In this document: one piece after another, positions 44,360 through 53,421 of the stretch | How positions within the stretch are numbered: the first letter of the stretch is position 1 | Layout: the number at the start of each line of letters is the position of its first letter | DNA from: an uncultured Pelagibacteraceae bacterium | GTDB lineage: Bacteria > Pseudomonadota > Alphaproteobacteria > Pelagibacterales > Pelagibacteraceae | DNA: 64,000 nt | Direction: 5' to 3' | Assembly (NCBI GenBank): GCA_902560805.1 | Contig: CACENW010000004.1 | Span: forward strand, 1-64,000 | Made by a program: the position numbers and the translations under genes | Notes under the pieces: generated by a model | What the model was told of the DNA's origin: nothing | What the model saw: the letters and a program-made list of their open reading frames with translations, nothing else | Database searches by the model: none

Positions 44360-45246
44360 CTATACTTAAAATTGATTAAAATTAAATATACAAACATTAT
44401 TTTAACTTTAATTAATTCTTTATAAAATTTAAAATTTTTAAATGGTTTTTTTAACGGGCCATCATATTTATTAAATATAAGTTTCTTTTCATTATCAAGT
44501 CCTGATCTTAAATAATATTTTTCAAAAAAATTGATTGTAATTCCCCATTTTTTTAGAAAAATTTTATTACCCTTGCTACCTAAATATGTAAATAGTGATT
44601 TATCTTTTTTTCTAGTCGTTATAGATCCAAAATGATAAGCAAGACTTTTACCCAAACCTTTAAATATTCTAACATCGTATTTCCACAATTTCATTGCAAA
44701 ATCAGTATCATCTCCGCCTGTTGGAGAAAATTCTTCACTCCACCCACCTAAATTTTTCCAAACATCTAAGTGAACTAATCCAGGACATTTAGTCGTACCC
44801 TGAAAATCGAATGTTTTTATAGTTTCTAAATTATTTATTAATTTTGTTTCATTAAAGGATTGAGCAGTTTGACCTGCATTAAATTGGACTTGTCCAGCTC
44901 CAACCATTGTAGCAGAAAAATAAAATTTATTATGATTAATTAAGTTTAATTCCTTTTCAAATTCAACATCCCACCCCGGACAATAATAAAAATCATCGTG
45001 TGAAATTAAAATATAGTTAAACTTAGCTTTTTTTGATGTTAAATTTAAAGCTTTAGGCATTCCAATATTTTCTTTTGTATAAGTAAACTCAATATTTTTA
45101 TTTTTAAGATATTCGATAGTTCCATCAATACCTTGATTTACATGGACTATAATTTGATGATCGAACTTGGAATTTTTTTTTAAACTTTCTATACAAATTT
45201 TTAGATAATCTAAATTATTAAAAGTTGGAATTAAAATTGAAAACAT
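44356..45246 (-). CDS. Glycosyltransferase family 2 protein
   Basis: 296 residues with a GT-A start FSILIPTFNNLDYLKICIESL. NIGMPKALNLTSKKA and YILISHDDFYYCPGWD (DxD-like DD) follow, then a second part with GGWSEEFSPTGGDDTDFAMKLWKYD that fits the acceptor-side motif. Probably adds a sugar to a surface polysaccharide. It overlaps both neighbours (4 bases and 1 base). Confidence 0.86.
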   Translation of the reverse strand: MFSILIPTFNNLDYLKICIESLKKNSKFDHQIIVHVNQGIDGTIEYLKNKNIEFTYTKENIGMPKALNLTSKKAKFNYILISHDDFYYCPGWDVEFEKELNLINHNKFYFSATMVGAGQVQFNAGQTAQSFNETKLINNLETIKTFDFQGTTKCPGLVHLDVWKNLGGWSEEFSPTGGDDTDFAMKLWKYDVRIFKGLGKSLAYHFGSITTRKKDKSLFTYLGSKGNKIFLKKWGITINFFEKYYLRSGLDNEKKLIFNKYDGPLKKPFKNFKFYKELIKVKIMFVYLILINFKYR

Positions 45247-46130
45247 TAATTTACTGAAATAAATTCTTTTATATAATCTTTAATATCTTTTTTGGGGGTA
45301 TATCCAAGAATTTTTTTAGCATTATTATTAGTTATAGTGGATCCAAATCTTTCACCTGGTCTTCTTGGAAGATATTTTATTTTTGAACTAAACATTTTGG
45401 CTATTTCAATTATTGAGTATGTTTTTTTTGTTCCAAGCATATAATGATTTTGGTTACCTTTTTTCCAAGCTAGATAACAACCCTCAACTATATCATCTAT
45501 ATGAGTAAAATCTCTTCTTTGTGTACCAGGTTTAACAACTGTTAAGGGTTTGTCTTTTTTAAATAACTCTTCAAATATTCCTATAACAGCTGCCATTGGA
45601 GAATTTAAAATTTGTCCTGGACCATAAACATTATAGAAGTAAACAAATTCATATTTCAATCCAAACCACTTGTTATAATTTTTAATTAATTCTATATTTT
45701 TTGATTTAGACCAAGCATATGGAGATAGATTTTCATCCTTACCACTATTTCCGAGGTTACTTGAGGTTGCTGAATAAATAATTTTTATTTTATTATCTTT
45801 AGCAAACTCTATCACTTTTGAAGAATGATGAATGTTATATTCAAAGCATTTTTTATAATTTTTAAAACTCTGAAAAATCCGTGAATATTCACCAAAGTGA
45901 AATATTATTTTTATTTTCTTTTTATATTTTCTTAAAAGTATATTTATATTTTTATTATCACCTTTGATATATTTTACTTTACTATTTTTAATGTGATTCC
46001 CTTTATAACCAGAGGAATAGTTATCTAAACTTATTATTTTTTCTTTTATTTTAATTTTAATTAAATATTCTATTAACTTTGACCCAATAAAACCAGCGCC
46101 ACCAGTAACAAGAATTATATTTTTATTCAT
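45246..46130 (-). CDS. NAD-dependent sugar epimerase (UDP-glucose 4-epimerase-like)
   Basis: 294 residues. VTGGAGFIGSKLIEYLI at the N-terminus, LDNYSSGYKGNHIKN, FHFGEYSRI, YSATSSNLG and the catalytic pair in SPYAWSKSKNIEL. The C-terminal part has RRDFTHIDDIVEGCYLAW. A second epimerase in the cluster, divergent from the one at 43361. It precedes the GT2 gene with a one-base overlap and is 16 bases downstream of the large glycosyltransferase. Confidence 0.88.
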   Translation of the reverse strand: MNKNIILVTGGAGFIGSKLIEYLIKIKIKEKIISLDNYSSGYKGNHIKNSKVKYIKGDNKNINILLRKYKKKIKIIFHFGEYSRIFQSFKNYKKCFEYNIHHSSKVIEFAKDNKIKIIYSATSSNLGNSGKDENLSPYAWSKSKNIELIKNYNKWFGLKYEFVYFYNVYGPGQILNSPMAAVIGIFEELFKKDKPLTVVKPGTQRRDFTHIDDIVEGCYLAWKKGNQNHYMLGTKKTYSIIEIAKMFSSKIKYLPRRPGERFGSTITNNNAKKILGYTPKKDIKDYIKEFISVN

Positions 46131-46146
46131 ATTTTAAGTTTATTTT

Positions 46147-48201
46147 TTACCAGCTAAATTTTTTGTTTATATTAAAAGTTTTGCAAACAATAAAGTCAGC
46201 AACTTGAGTAGAGTTAAAGTTTTTATGATAATTTAATTTACCTTTTTTTGCAATTTTGTTTCTAAGTTTATCGTTTTTTACAAGTTTATTTAATTTTATA
46301 TTTAAGTCATTAAGAGAATTGTAAAAAATTGCTCCATCTGCTGAAAATAGGTCATCTAGTTTCGTTTTTTTATCTATTAAAGTTGCAATACCATTACCCA
46401 TAAGTTGAGCAATTCTATCACTGCTATAATATTTTAATGGTTTACCTTGGCTTAAATTTAATGCAATTTTAGAATTATATAAATTGTTTTTAAATTCATC
46501 TCCCCATATAGGCTGTATATTGTTCATACCAAATATATTAAATTTCAATTTAGGATTTTTTTTAATTAAGTTATTAATAAAATTTTCACGTTGATCAAAT
46601 TTACCTTTTTTCAATACACCTCTATGTACACCATGTGACATTGCAAAAAATAAATCATATTCTGGTATTTTGTTTTGATATACATTCATATCGTCTAAAG
46701 ACTCGTCAACTGGGTTTGGAATAAATGATATTTTATATTTTTTGTTAAATTTTAAAGAATTTGGGTCTGTTGTACAAAAACTATAATCCATATAATCTAT
46801 TTTATCTAAAAAACGTTTTTTGTTATTTTTCCACTTATCATCCATACGGTCTAAAAACCATTGAGAGATTTTAATTTGAGGAAATTCATTTTTAATTATT
46901 TCTAAACTTTCTTTTTTTATTGAGTCTGCGTGACCTAAAATAATTAAATTAGGTTTAAAATTTCTAACAGTTTCAAGAAAAGTTTTATTTAATTTTTTTG
47001 AACCAGAAATGTCCCTTAACGATCTGTAATTTCTCAATAAATCCCTATCACTTAGTGTTAAAACTTTATGATTAAGTTTAATAAAACCATTATTTAGTCT
47101 TCTACCAGTGTTATAGAATAATCTACCATTATATCTTTCGTTTAAATTCGTGATATGTAATATTTTTTTTTTGGTGTTATTAAAAAAATTATTATCAATT
47201 AAAACTTTGTCTCTAATATCATCGATTAATTTAGATATTTTTTTTATGTTAAAATTATTTTTTTCATAAAAACTGTTTTGGAGATTTCTTAAATATTTAT
47301 AATTATTTGTTAATTTATTTAAAACTTTTATAATATTTTTAGAATTATTTTCTTTTAATACTATAGCAATATTTCTTGATTCAATTAAACCTCCAACATT
47401 AGTAATAATAGGACAACACTTTCTGCTAGAAGCTTCAATAGCAATTCTCCCAAGTGGTTCATTCCATCGTGAATTACCAATAGCTATTTCAGAATTTTCA
47501 TAGTATTTAAGCACCTCCGTATTACTTTTATATCCTATTTCTGTTACAATATTTTTATCAGGAAATATTTTTTTTCTAGATTCGTTACCTATAGCTACAA
47601 AAGACCATTCAGGATCAATTTTTTTAAATTTTTCTGCAGTTTCTACAAAAATATCATAGCCTTTATTTTCATTTAATTTACCAACAAATAATATTTGCTT
47701 CTTTTTTTTGTTTTGATTTATTTTTAATTTCTTTTTGACACCATGATATATAATTTTACTATCATTTTTAACTGACTTAACACCTGTAAAAAATCTATTT
47801 TTAATCCAGTTACTAATAAATACAATCTCTGTACATATTTCTAAAAGTTTCTGTCTTTCCTCAATATTAATTGAACCCCTTAAATTCTGAGGATCATTAT
47901 GATAAGTCAAAATAATTTTCGTGTTGGGGAAATTTTTTTTTAATATTTTTGCATATTCTGGTCTGTTGTGAATTTCTATTATTGAGATGTTATTATTTTT
48001 ATATTTTTTGCAAAAGTTATTAATATAAGTTTTGTTTCTAAATAATTTTGAATTAGAAAAATCATCTGATGATATTATTTGTATTCTTTTTTTATGGATA
48101 GAATATTTAAGTGAGTCCTGAACATATATTGAAACGGCTCCTGCTTTTGTTGAATTTAAGCTTTCTTTGTATGGAAGAATTATGAATATATCTTTATTCA
48201 T
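46147..48201 (-). CDS. Two-domain glycosyltransferase (GT4-like plus CgeB-like)
   Basis: 684 residues in two halves. The N-terminal half (~1-335) is a GT-B enzyme: IILTYHNDPQNLRGS, then KKKQILFVGKLNENKGYDIFVETAEKF, SRWNEPLGRIAIEASSRKCCPIITNVGG. The C-terminal half (~345-684) begins KILHITNLNERYNGRLFYNTGRRL and carries FIPNPVDES, NIFGMNN and SQGKPLKYYSSDRIAQLMGNG, like the CgeB/DUF3880-type glycosyltransferases. Probably a dual transferase that adds two residues of a repeat unit. It overlaps the GIY-YIG gene by 8 bases. Confidence 0.8.
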   Translation of the reverse strand: MNKDIFIILPYKESLNSTKAGAVSIYVQDSLKYSIHKKRIQIISSDDFSNSKLFRNKTYINNFCKKYKNNNISIIEIHNRPEYAKILKKNFPNTKIILTYHNDPQNLRGSINIEERQKLLEICTEIVFISNWIKNRFFTGVKSVKNDSKIIYHGVKKKLKINQNKKKKQILFVGKLNENKGYDIFVETAEKFKKIDPEWSFVAIGNESRKKIFPDKNIVTEIGYKSNTEVLKYYENSEIAIGNSRWNEPLGRIAIEASSRKCCPIITNVGGLIESRNIAIVLKENNSKNIIKVLNKLTNNYKYLRNLQNSFYEKNNFNIKKISKLIDDIRDKVLIDNNFFNNTKKKILHITNLNERYNGRLFYNTGRRLNNGFIKLNHKVLTLSDRDLLRNYRSLRDISGSKKLNKTFLETVRNFKPNLIILGHADSIKKESLEIIKNEFPQIKISQWFLDRMDDKWKNNKKRFLDKIDYMDYSFCTTDPNSLKFNKKYKISFIPNPVDESLDDMNVYQNKIPEYDLFFAMSHGVHRGVLKKGKFDQRENFINNLIKKNPKLKFNIFGMNNIQPIWGDEFKNNLYNSKIALNLSQGKPLKYYSSDRIAQLMGNGIATLIDKKTKLDDLFSADGAIFYNSLNDLNIKLNKLVKNDKLRNKIAKKGKLNYHKNFNSTQVADFIVCKTFNINKKFSW

Positions 48202-48457
48202 CTATATACTTTTCTTTAATTAATTTTCTTAGTTTATAATTTTTTTTCAAAATATATTCTTCTTTCATTGCAATTGATTTATTTTTATATCTTTTTTTAT
48301 AAATTAATTTCCAATAATTGCCTTTAGTAAATTTAGCTCCTTTACCAAAATTGTGTAATTTTATTCGTTTGCTAACATTATTTGAATAACCAACATATGA
48401 AAATAATTTATTATTTCTTTTTGTAACAATTAAATAAACGTAATAGTATTTTGACAT
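48194..48457 (-). CDS. GIY-YIG nuclease superfamily protein
   Basis: 87 residues, essentially one GIY-YIG domain. YYVYLIVTKRNNKLFSYVGYSNNVSKRIKLHN contains the two Tyr-rich strands and the conserved Arg region, KLIYKKRYKNKSIAMKEEYILKK has the family Glu, and a Lys-rich tail follows. Related small proteins (UPF0213-like) are of uncertain function. The ATG lies only 2 bases after the CCA of tRNA-Glu, same strand, so its message probably begins by tRNA 3' processing. Its stop overlaps the glycosyltransferase start. Confidence 0.85.
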   Translation of the reverse strand: MSKYYYVYLIVTKRNNKLFSYVGYSNNVSKRIKLHNFGKGAKFTKGNYWKLIYKKRYKNKSIAMKEEYILKKNYKLRKLIKEKYIDE

Positions 48458-48459
48458 AA

Positions 48460-48534
48460 TGGCGGTCCCTAGGGGAATCGAACCCCTCTTTCGAGGATGA
48501 AAACCACGTGTCCTAACCGATAGACGAAGGGACC
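48460..48534 (-). tRNA. tRNA-Glu(UUC)
   Basis: Minus strand. Acceptor GGTCCCT (48534-48528) pairs with AGGGACC (48470-48464), the discriminator is G (48463), and CCA is encoded at 48462-48460. The anticodon loop TTTTCAT gives anticodon TTC (48501-48499). The T arm has GGGGTTCGATTCCCC. The anticodon stem CGTGG/CCTCG has a T-T mismatch at its middle pair. All other features are canonical. Confidence 0.94.
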
Positions 48535-48580
48535 AAAAGCAGCTTTTTATTGTAAATTAAGTAATTAATCAAGCTTATCA

Positions 48581-49522
48581 TTAAATATTTTGTTTTAATT
48601 TTATTACTTTTTTTAAACCAGATGACTTATGTGTTACAAAAGTTTCTGAAGTGAATTTATTGTCTTCAATTTTAATACCTGGAACCAAATCACCAGATGT
48701 TATACCCGTAGCACAAAAAATAGAATCGCCACTCACGATTTCATTTAAATCATATTTTCTTTTCAAATCAGTTATCCCCATATCGCTTGCTCTTGATTTA
48801 TCTTCGTCGGTTTCAAACAAAAATCTTCCTTGAAAATTACAATTATAAGCATCCAACGCAGCTGCAGCTAAAACTCCCTCTGGACCACCTCCAATACCTA
48901 AAAAAATATCAACATTATATTTATCTTCTGTAACTAGCAAAGCTCCAGATACATCACCATCTGTTATTAATTTTAGATTAACTTTTAATTTTATTAATTC
49001 TTCTATAATTTCTTTGTGTCTTGGCCTATCCAAAATACATGCGGTTAAATTTTCTGGATTTTTGTTTAAATAATCACTCAAATTATTGATATTTTTTTTA
49101 ATTGTAAAATCTAAATCGATAACTCCACTTTCATTTACTCTAGCAGATATTTTTTCCATATAGGTTTCTGGTGCTTTAAATAAATTATTTTTTTCAGCTA
49201 TAGTTATTACAGATAATGCACCAGGTAAGTTGTTAGCAACAAAATTTGTACCTTCTAAGGGATCTACAGCTATATCAAATTCTGGACCTTTATTTGACCC
49301 TAGCTTTTCTCCAATATATAACATTGGCGCTTTATCTAGTTCTCCCTCACCTATTACTATCTGACCCTGAATATCAAGATTATTTAGATCAGATCTCATT
49401 GAATCCACAGCTGCTTTATCTGCTGCAATTTTATCTTTTTTACCAACAAGGTATGATGATGCTAGTGCTGCTTTTGATGTTACAATAGCTAATTGATCTA
49501 CAAATTTTTTATCTATTGCCAT
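48581..49522 (-). CDS. glpX: Class II fructose-1,6-bisphosphatase
   Basis: Gluconeogenic phosphatase, 313 residues. IVIGEGELDKAPMLYIGEKLG and VDPLEGTNFVANNLPGALSV form the metal/phosphate site. GDVSGALLV and FLGIGGGPEGVLAAAAL follow. All hallmark residues are present. It overlaps the preceding transporter's stop by one base. Confidence 0.95.
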   Translation of the reverse strand: MAIDKKFVDQLAIVTSKAALASSYLVGKKDKIAADKAAVDSMRSDLNNLDIQGQIVIGEGELDKAPMLYIGEKLGSNKGPEFDIAVDPLEGTNFVANNLPGALSVITIAEKNNLFKAPETYMEKISARVNESGVIDLDFTIKKNINNLSDYLNKNPENLTACILDRPRHKEIIEELIKLKVNLKLITDGDVSGALLVTEDKYNVDIFLGIGGGPEGVLAAAALDAYNCNFQGRFLFETDEDKSRASDMGITDLKRKYDLNEIVSGDSIFCATGITSGDLVPGIKIEDNKFTSETFVTHKSSGLKKVIKLKQNI

Positions 49523-50514
49523 TAAACTTTTTCATCTACAAAATCTGCTTGTTTGATTTTAGACTCAAATTCTCTTAAACGCTTATAAACACTAGCAAGT
49601 TCTATAATCGTTGGCCAAGCTTTTAATAAATATTGCATGGATCCTTCAACTCTTCCAAAAGCTCTAATGATTTGCTGCATAACTCCTAATGTAACTACAC
49701 CTGCTACAATTGCTGGAGCTAAAAAAACGTAAGCCGATAATACATTTGCTTGTAAATACGCTATTCGACCAATATTAAAATATAAATATCTTAAATAGCT
49801 TATAAAATGAATTTTACGAACATCATCAAACAACTCATCTATTTTTTTTGGTCTTACGCTGCCATCATCTTCTGCAATAACTAAAATTTTCCTATATGCT
49901 GCTTCTTGCTTTTGTAAATCGTATTCAACACCAACCAATCTTAATATTAAACCAAGCACTATTAAAAAAATAGTTCCTCCTATAGTCCAAATCAATGCAC
50001 CTACTATCAATCCGTATTCCCATTCACCAAAAAAGAAAATGGGTATACCCACACTTAAACCAAATAATATGGGTATAAATTGTATTAAAATCATAATTGA
50101 CTCTATTAAACTTGTGCCTAATCCTTCCATAATTCTTGTAAATTTAATTGTATCTTCTTGAACCCTTTGTGATGCACCTTCAATTTTACGTGCTCTATCA
50201 TAGACAGAGTGATACCATTCAACCATCGACGTTCTCCATCTAAATAAAAAATGTGCTGTAAAGAAACTAATAGCAACATAGACAGCAATATACATTGCTG
50301 CCAATGTAATAAATGAAAAAAGGCTTGCAAAATATTCCTCAATTGAAACTGCATTTGGCTCTGCAAGTGCTTTTTGAATCATGTCGTAAAAAACACCAAA
50401 CCATTCATTTATTTTTACATCTATTTCAACTTGAACCCAAAGTGATGAAAGGATTATAAAAGAACCAATCCAAGACCAAATAAACCAATGCTTTTCAGTG
50501 AAAAATCTAAACAT
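49522..50514 (-). CDS. SbmA/BacA-like inner-membrane peptide transporter
   Basis: 330 residues, no ATP-binding domain, with six to seven hydrophobic helices. Family features are WRTSMVEWYHSVYDRARKIEGASQRVQEDTIKFTRIMEGLG (spanning ~95-135), YRKILVIAEDDGSVRP, and the C-terminal GSMQYLLKAWPTIIELASVYKRLREFE. SbmA/BacA proteins import peptides and affect very-long-chain fatty acids. It is shorter than typical (~400) at the N-terminus. Confidence 0.85.
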   Translation of the reverse strand: MFRFFTEKHWFIWSWIGSFIILSSLWVQVEIDVKINEWFGVFYDMIQKALAEPNAVSIEEYFASLFSFITLAAMYIAVYVAISFFTAHFLFRWRTSMVEWYHSVYDRARKIEGASQRVQEDTIKFTRIMEGLGTSLIESIMILIQFIPILFGLSVGIPIFFFGEWEYGLIVGALIWTIGGTIFLIVLGLILRLVGVEYDLQKQEAAYRKILVIAEDDGSVRPKKIDELFDDVRKIHFISYLRYLYFNIGRIAYLQANVLSAYVFLAPAIVAGVVTLGVMQQIIRAFGRVEGSMQYLLKAWPTIIELASVYKRLREFESKIKQADFVDEKV

Positions 50515-50517
50515 TTT

Positions 50518-50796
50518 TTATTTAAGAAAATTATCTGCGTAAGACTTTTTTACAGTTTTTCTTTTTCTTGATTCAATTAATTCAAAATCAATTTTTTTCT
50601 TTTTCGCATAATTTATCGCCAAATCCTTTGAAGAAAATTCTAACTTGATTTCAGAAAAAGTATCCGATGAGCTTTCCCATCCCATTAAAGGATTTTTAGA
50701 CGGATCATCAGTTTTGTATTCCAGTATCCATTTATTTTTTGATAAACCTGATTGCATCGGATTTTTATTTGGTAAATATATTATTGCTTTTTTCAT
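50518..50796 (-). CDS. ETC complex I subunit (NDUFS4-like)
   Basis: 92 residues. The central NPLMGWESSSDTFSEIKLEFSSKDLAINYAKKKKIDFELI is the ETC_C1 / NDUFS4 core found in alphaproteobacterial and mitochondrial complex I. The protein binds at the peripheral arm of NADH dehydrogenase. It lies 3 bases before the SbmA-like gene. Other nuo genes are not in the window. Confidence 0.86.
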   Translation of the reverse strand: MKKAIIYLPNKNPMQSGLSKNKWILEYKTDDPSKNPLMGWESSSDTFSEIKLEFSSKDLAINYAKKKKIDFELIESRKRKTVKKSYADNFLK

Positions 50797-50807
50797 AATA
50801 ACATAAA

Positions 50808-51557
50808 CTATATAAATAAATGCTTATAATCTCTAATAAATTTTAGACGATCTCTTTTTCTAATACCCGCTAAATGTATAATTATGGGGTCAAAATAAAA
50901 ATTTGAAACTTCATCTTTTTCAGGATTTTTATAATTTTTTTTTGGCATACTGTTCCATATACCAGGTAGAAAAAAAATTTTTTTAAGAGTGTCTTTGTTA
51001 ACACTGTTGCTAGAAATCTTAGAAATCTCAGCTTTAAAACCTAATTCATCCATAAATGCAGCATTATCTGGCCAAAAATGGTCTAAATATTTTTTTTTAC
51101 TCCAGACATTTTTGAAAAAATTTAATGACCAATTAGTGTTACGAACTAACAAAACTCCAACATTGGGTGCCCAGGTTAGATAATTCACAAATTTATATTT
51201 AGTTTTGTGTGATGATTTAAAAAAATTATTATGCACAAATAAATGTTTAGATTTATCTACATGATCTAAAATATTTTCAAATCTACAAAAAAATGTATCA
51301 GCATCTAGCCATAAAAAGAAATCATGAGTTCCTTTTTCAAGATTTTCTATTATCATTTTAATTTTTAACCAATAAAAATGTCTTTCAAATTTATTTGTTT
51401 TATCGATTTCATAATCAAAATTAAAATAATTAGCATATTTAATGATACTTTCCTCAGATTTTTTACCAATACTTCTATACCTAAAATTATAACCTGAGAG
51501 TATTTTAAGTTTTTTATTTTTTTGTTTAGAAGTATTTTTTTTAAAATAAAAAAACAT
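50808..51557 (-). CDS. GT34-like glycosyltransferase (GMA12/MNN10 family)
   Basis: About 249 residues. It shows KILSGYNFRYRSIGKKSEES, FYWLKIKMIIENL, FFLWLDADTFF (DxD metal motif), APNVGVLLVRNTNWSLNFFKNVW, WPDNAAFMDEL and IIIHLAG. These match the alpha-galactosyl/mannosyltransferase GT34 fold. I start at the ATG at 51557. The longer frame runs back into tRNA-Pro and its first 17 codons are tRNA sequence. The ATG is 7 bases after the tRNA CCA. Confidence 0.78.
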   Translation of the reverse strand: MFFYFKKNTSKQKNKKLKILSGYNFRYRSIGKKSEESIIKYANYFNFDYEIDKTNKFERHFYWLKIKMIIENLEKGTHDFFLWLDADTFFCRFENILDHVDKSKHLFVHNNFFKSSHKTKYKFVNYLTWAPNVGVLLVRNTNWSLNFFKNVWSKKKYLDHFWPDNAAFMDELGFKAEISKISSNSVNKDTLKKIFFLPGIWNSMPKKNYKNPEKDEVSNFYFDPIIIHLAGIRKRDRLKFIRDYKHLFI

Positions 51558-51564
51558 AAGATTA

Positions 51565-51641
<77 letters not shown>

Positions 51642-51735
51642 ATCGAAGTACTAATACAGTAGTTATTGATAATTTCAATGTATAAAGAAGCCTAAAATAA
51701 AAGAAATTTGAATAAAATCTGGTATATAACATAGC

Positions 51736-52233
51736 ATGATAATTACTTGCCCAAATTGTAACAAGCAATTCAAAATTGATAATTCTTTAATACCAGATGA
51801 AGGTAGAGATTTACAATGTGGATCATGTAATCATATTTGGTTTTATAATATCCTGGAAAAAAATAATGAAGTACTAGAGCTGAAACAGGAAATTATCAGT
51901 GAAGACATTGAAGCAAAAGCTGAAAATAAAGAGGATAAAATAGAAGAGAAACATCAATCAGAAGAAATAATTAAAACTGAAATAAATAACAAAAAAAAAG
52001 AAAAAAATTCAGAAAAACAAAAAAACACAACTATAATTAAAAAAAAGGAAAATAAAGGAAGTAAGTTTTTTTCTTATTTAATAGTATTTATTATATCTTT
52101 TGTAGCATTTATTATCTTGCTAGATACTCTAAAAACTCCACTAATTAATGTGTTTCCAGAATTAGAAATTATACTATTTAACCTATTTGAAACATTGCAA
52201 GATATAAAACTATTTATTATAGACCTAATTTAA
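51736..52233 (+). CDS. Zinc-ribbon (MJ0042-type) membrane protein
   Basis: 165 residues. The N-terminal zinc ribbon has CPNCNKQFKIDNSLIP...CGSCNHIWFYN (Cys5/8 and Cys28/31 region). A highly charged Glu/Lys-rich linker (~45-110, possible coiled coil) follows, then one transmembrane helix (~112-132) and a short hydrophobic C-terminal part. MJ0042-type ribbons of this build are often seen in alphaproteobacteria with unknown roles. A TATAAC hexamer ends 5 bases before the ATG. nhaA follows after 6 bases. Confidence 0.8.
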   Translation: MIITCPNCNKQFKIDNSLIPDEGRDLQCGSCNHIWFYNILEKNNEVLELKQEIISEDIEAKAENKEDKIEEKHQSEEIIKTEINNKKKEKNSEKQKNTTIIKKKENKGSKFFSYLIVFIISFVAFIILLDTLKTPLINVFPELEIILFNLFETLQDIKLFIIDLI

Positions 52234-52239
52234 TTTTTT

Positions 52240-53421
52240 ATGATTAATTATATATCTAAGCCTTTTAGATGGTTTTTTAAATTAGAAGCTGCAAGTGGGT
52301 TGGTATTATTGTTTGCTGCAATAATTGCATTATTTATAAGTAATTCTGGACTAGCAAATTTATATTTTTCAACCCTAAACAAATATTTATTTATAGGTAT
52401 TAACAATTTTGGATTAAAATTATCAGTATTACATTGGATCAATGATGCCTTAATGGCAATATTCTTCTTTTTTGTTACCCTAGAAATCAAAAGGGAATTT
52501 TTACAGGGTGAGCTATCAAATATTAAACAAGCTTTATTACCTATAATAGCTGCAGTAGGAGGAATGTTGGTCCCTGCTTTATTTTATGTTTTTGTAAATT
52601 TGGGTGACAGTGAAACTTTAAATGGATGGGCAATTCCTTCAGCTACAGATATAGCTTTTTCTTTAGGAGTTTTATCCTTGTTGGGTAAAAGAGTTCCTTT
52701 ATCGTTAAAAGTATTTTTAACAGCTTTAGCAATTATTGATGATTTGGGAGCAATAGTAATTATTGCCCTATTCTACTCAGGAGATTTAAGTATTAAATAT
52801 TTAACCTTAATGTTACTAGCTTTTATTGTTTTGTTGTTAATTAATAAATTTAATATAAAAAAATTCTTGCCCTATTTAGTCGTCGGTCTTTTCCTTTGGG
52901 ATTTTACACATAACTCAGGTATACATGCTACAATTGCTGGTGTTTTATTGGCAATGACTATCCCTCATAGAAAAAAAGAAAAAGATTTTTCATTATTAAT
53001 AAAAATAGAACATGCAATTAGCCCATACGTTGCTTTTGCAATAATGCCTCTGTTTGCATTTGCAAATGCAGGAGTATCTCTTGAAGGCTTATCTTTTGCT
53101 TCGTTGTTGGATAAAGTTCCACTAGGTATTGTATTAGGACTATTCTTGGGTAAACAGCTAGGAGTATTTATATTCTCTTATATATCTATAAAGTTGAAAG
53201 TAGCTCAAATGCCAAATGATACAAGTTGGTATAATTTTTATGGCGTTGGTGTTCTCACTGGAATTGGTTTTACAATGAGTTTGTTTGTAGGGAATTTAGC
53301 TTTCGTTGAAAATATGCAATATATGGATGGTGTAAAAATAGGTGTATTGACTGGTTCATTGCTATCCACTTTATTTGGATATTTTTTAATATTACTTACT
53401 CCAAATAAACCTAAGAAATGA
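52240..53421 (+). CDS. nhaA: Na+/H+ antiporter NhaA
   Basis: 393 residues, twelve transmembrane helices. PSATDIAFSLGVLSLLGKRVP and the ion-binding Asp pair in ALAIIDDLGAIVIIALFY are intact. HDFTHNSGIHATIAGVLLAM-like motif, FANAGVSLEGL and GFTMSLFVGNLAF follow. Regulates sodium and pH. It overlaps the gpx start by 4 bases. Confidence 0.95.
   Translation: MINYISKPFRWFFKLEAASGLVLLFAAIIALFISNSGLANLYFSTLNKYLFIGINNFGLKLSVLHWINDALMAIFFFFVTLEIKREFLQGELSNIKQALLPIIAAVGGMLVPALFYVFVNLGDSETLNGWAIPSATDIAFSLGVLSLLGKRVPLSLKVFLTALAIIDDLGAIVIIALFYSGDLSIKYLTLMLLAFIVLLLINKFNIKKFLPYLVVGLFLWDFTHNSGIHATIAGVLLAMTIPHRKKEKDFSLLIKIEHAISPYVAFAIMPLFAFANAGVSLEGLSFASLLDKVPLGIVLGLFLGKQLGVFIFSYISIKLKVAQMPNDTSWYNFYGVGVLTGIGFTMSLFVGNLAFVENMQYMDGVKIGVLTGSLLSTLFGYFLILLTPNKPKK

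Noticed and set aside
49246-49488. 80-residue plus-strand ORF rich in Leu and Tyr
   Set aside because: It is antisense to glpX and has no family features; glpX is intact.
51664-51675. TTATTGATAA-like match to the recombinase dyad arm next to tRNA-Pro
   Set aside because: It shares only about 9-10 AT-rich bases with one arm and has no partner arm; it lies on the 5' side of the tRNA, not at its 3' end.
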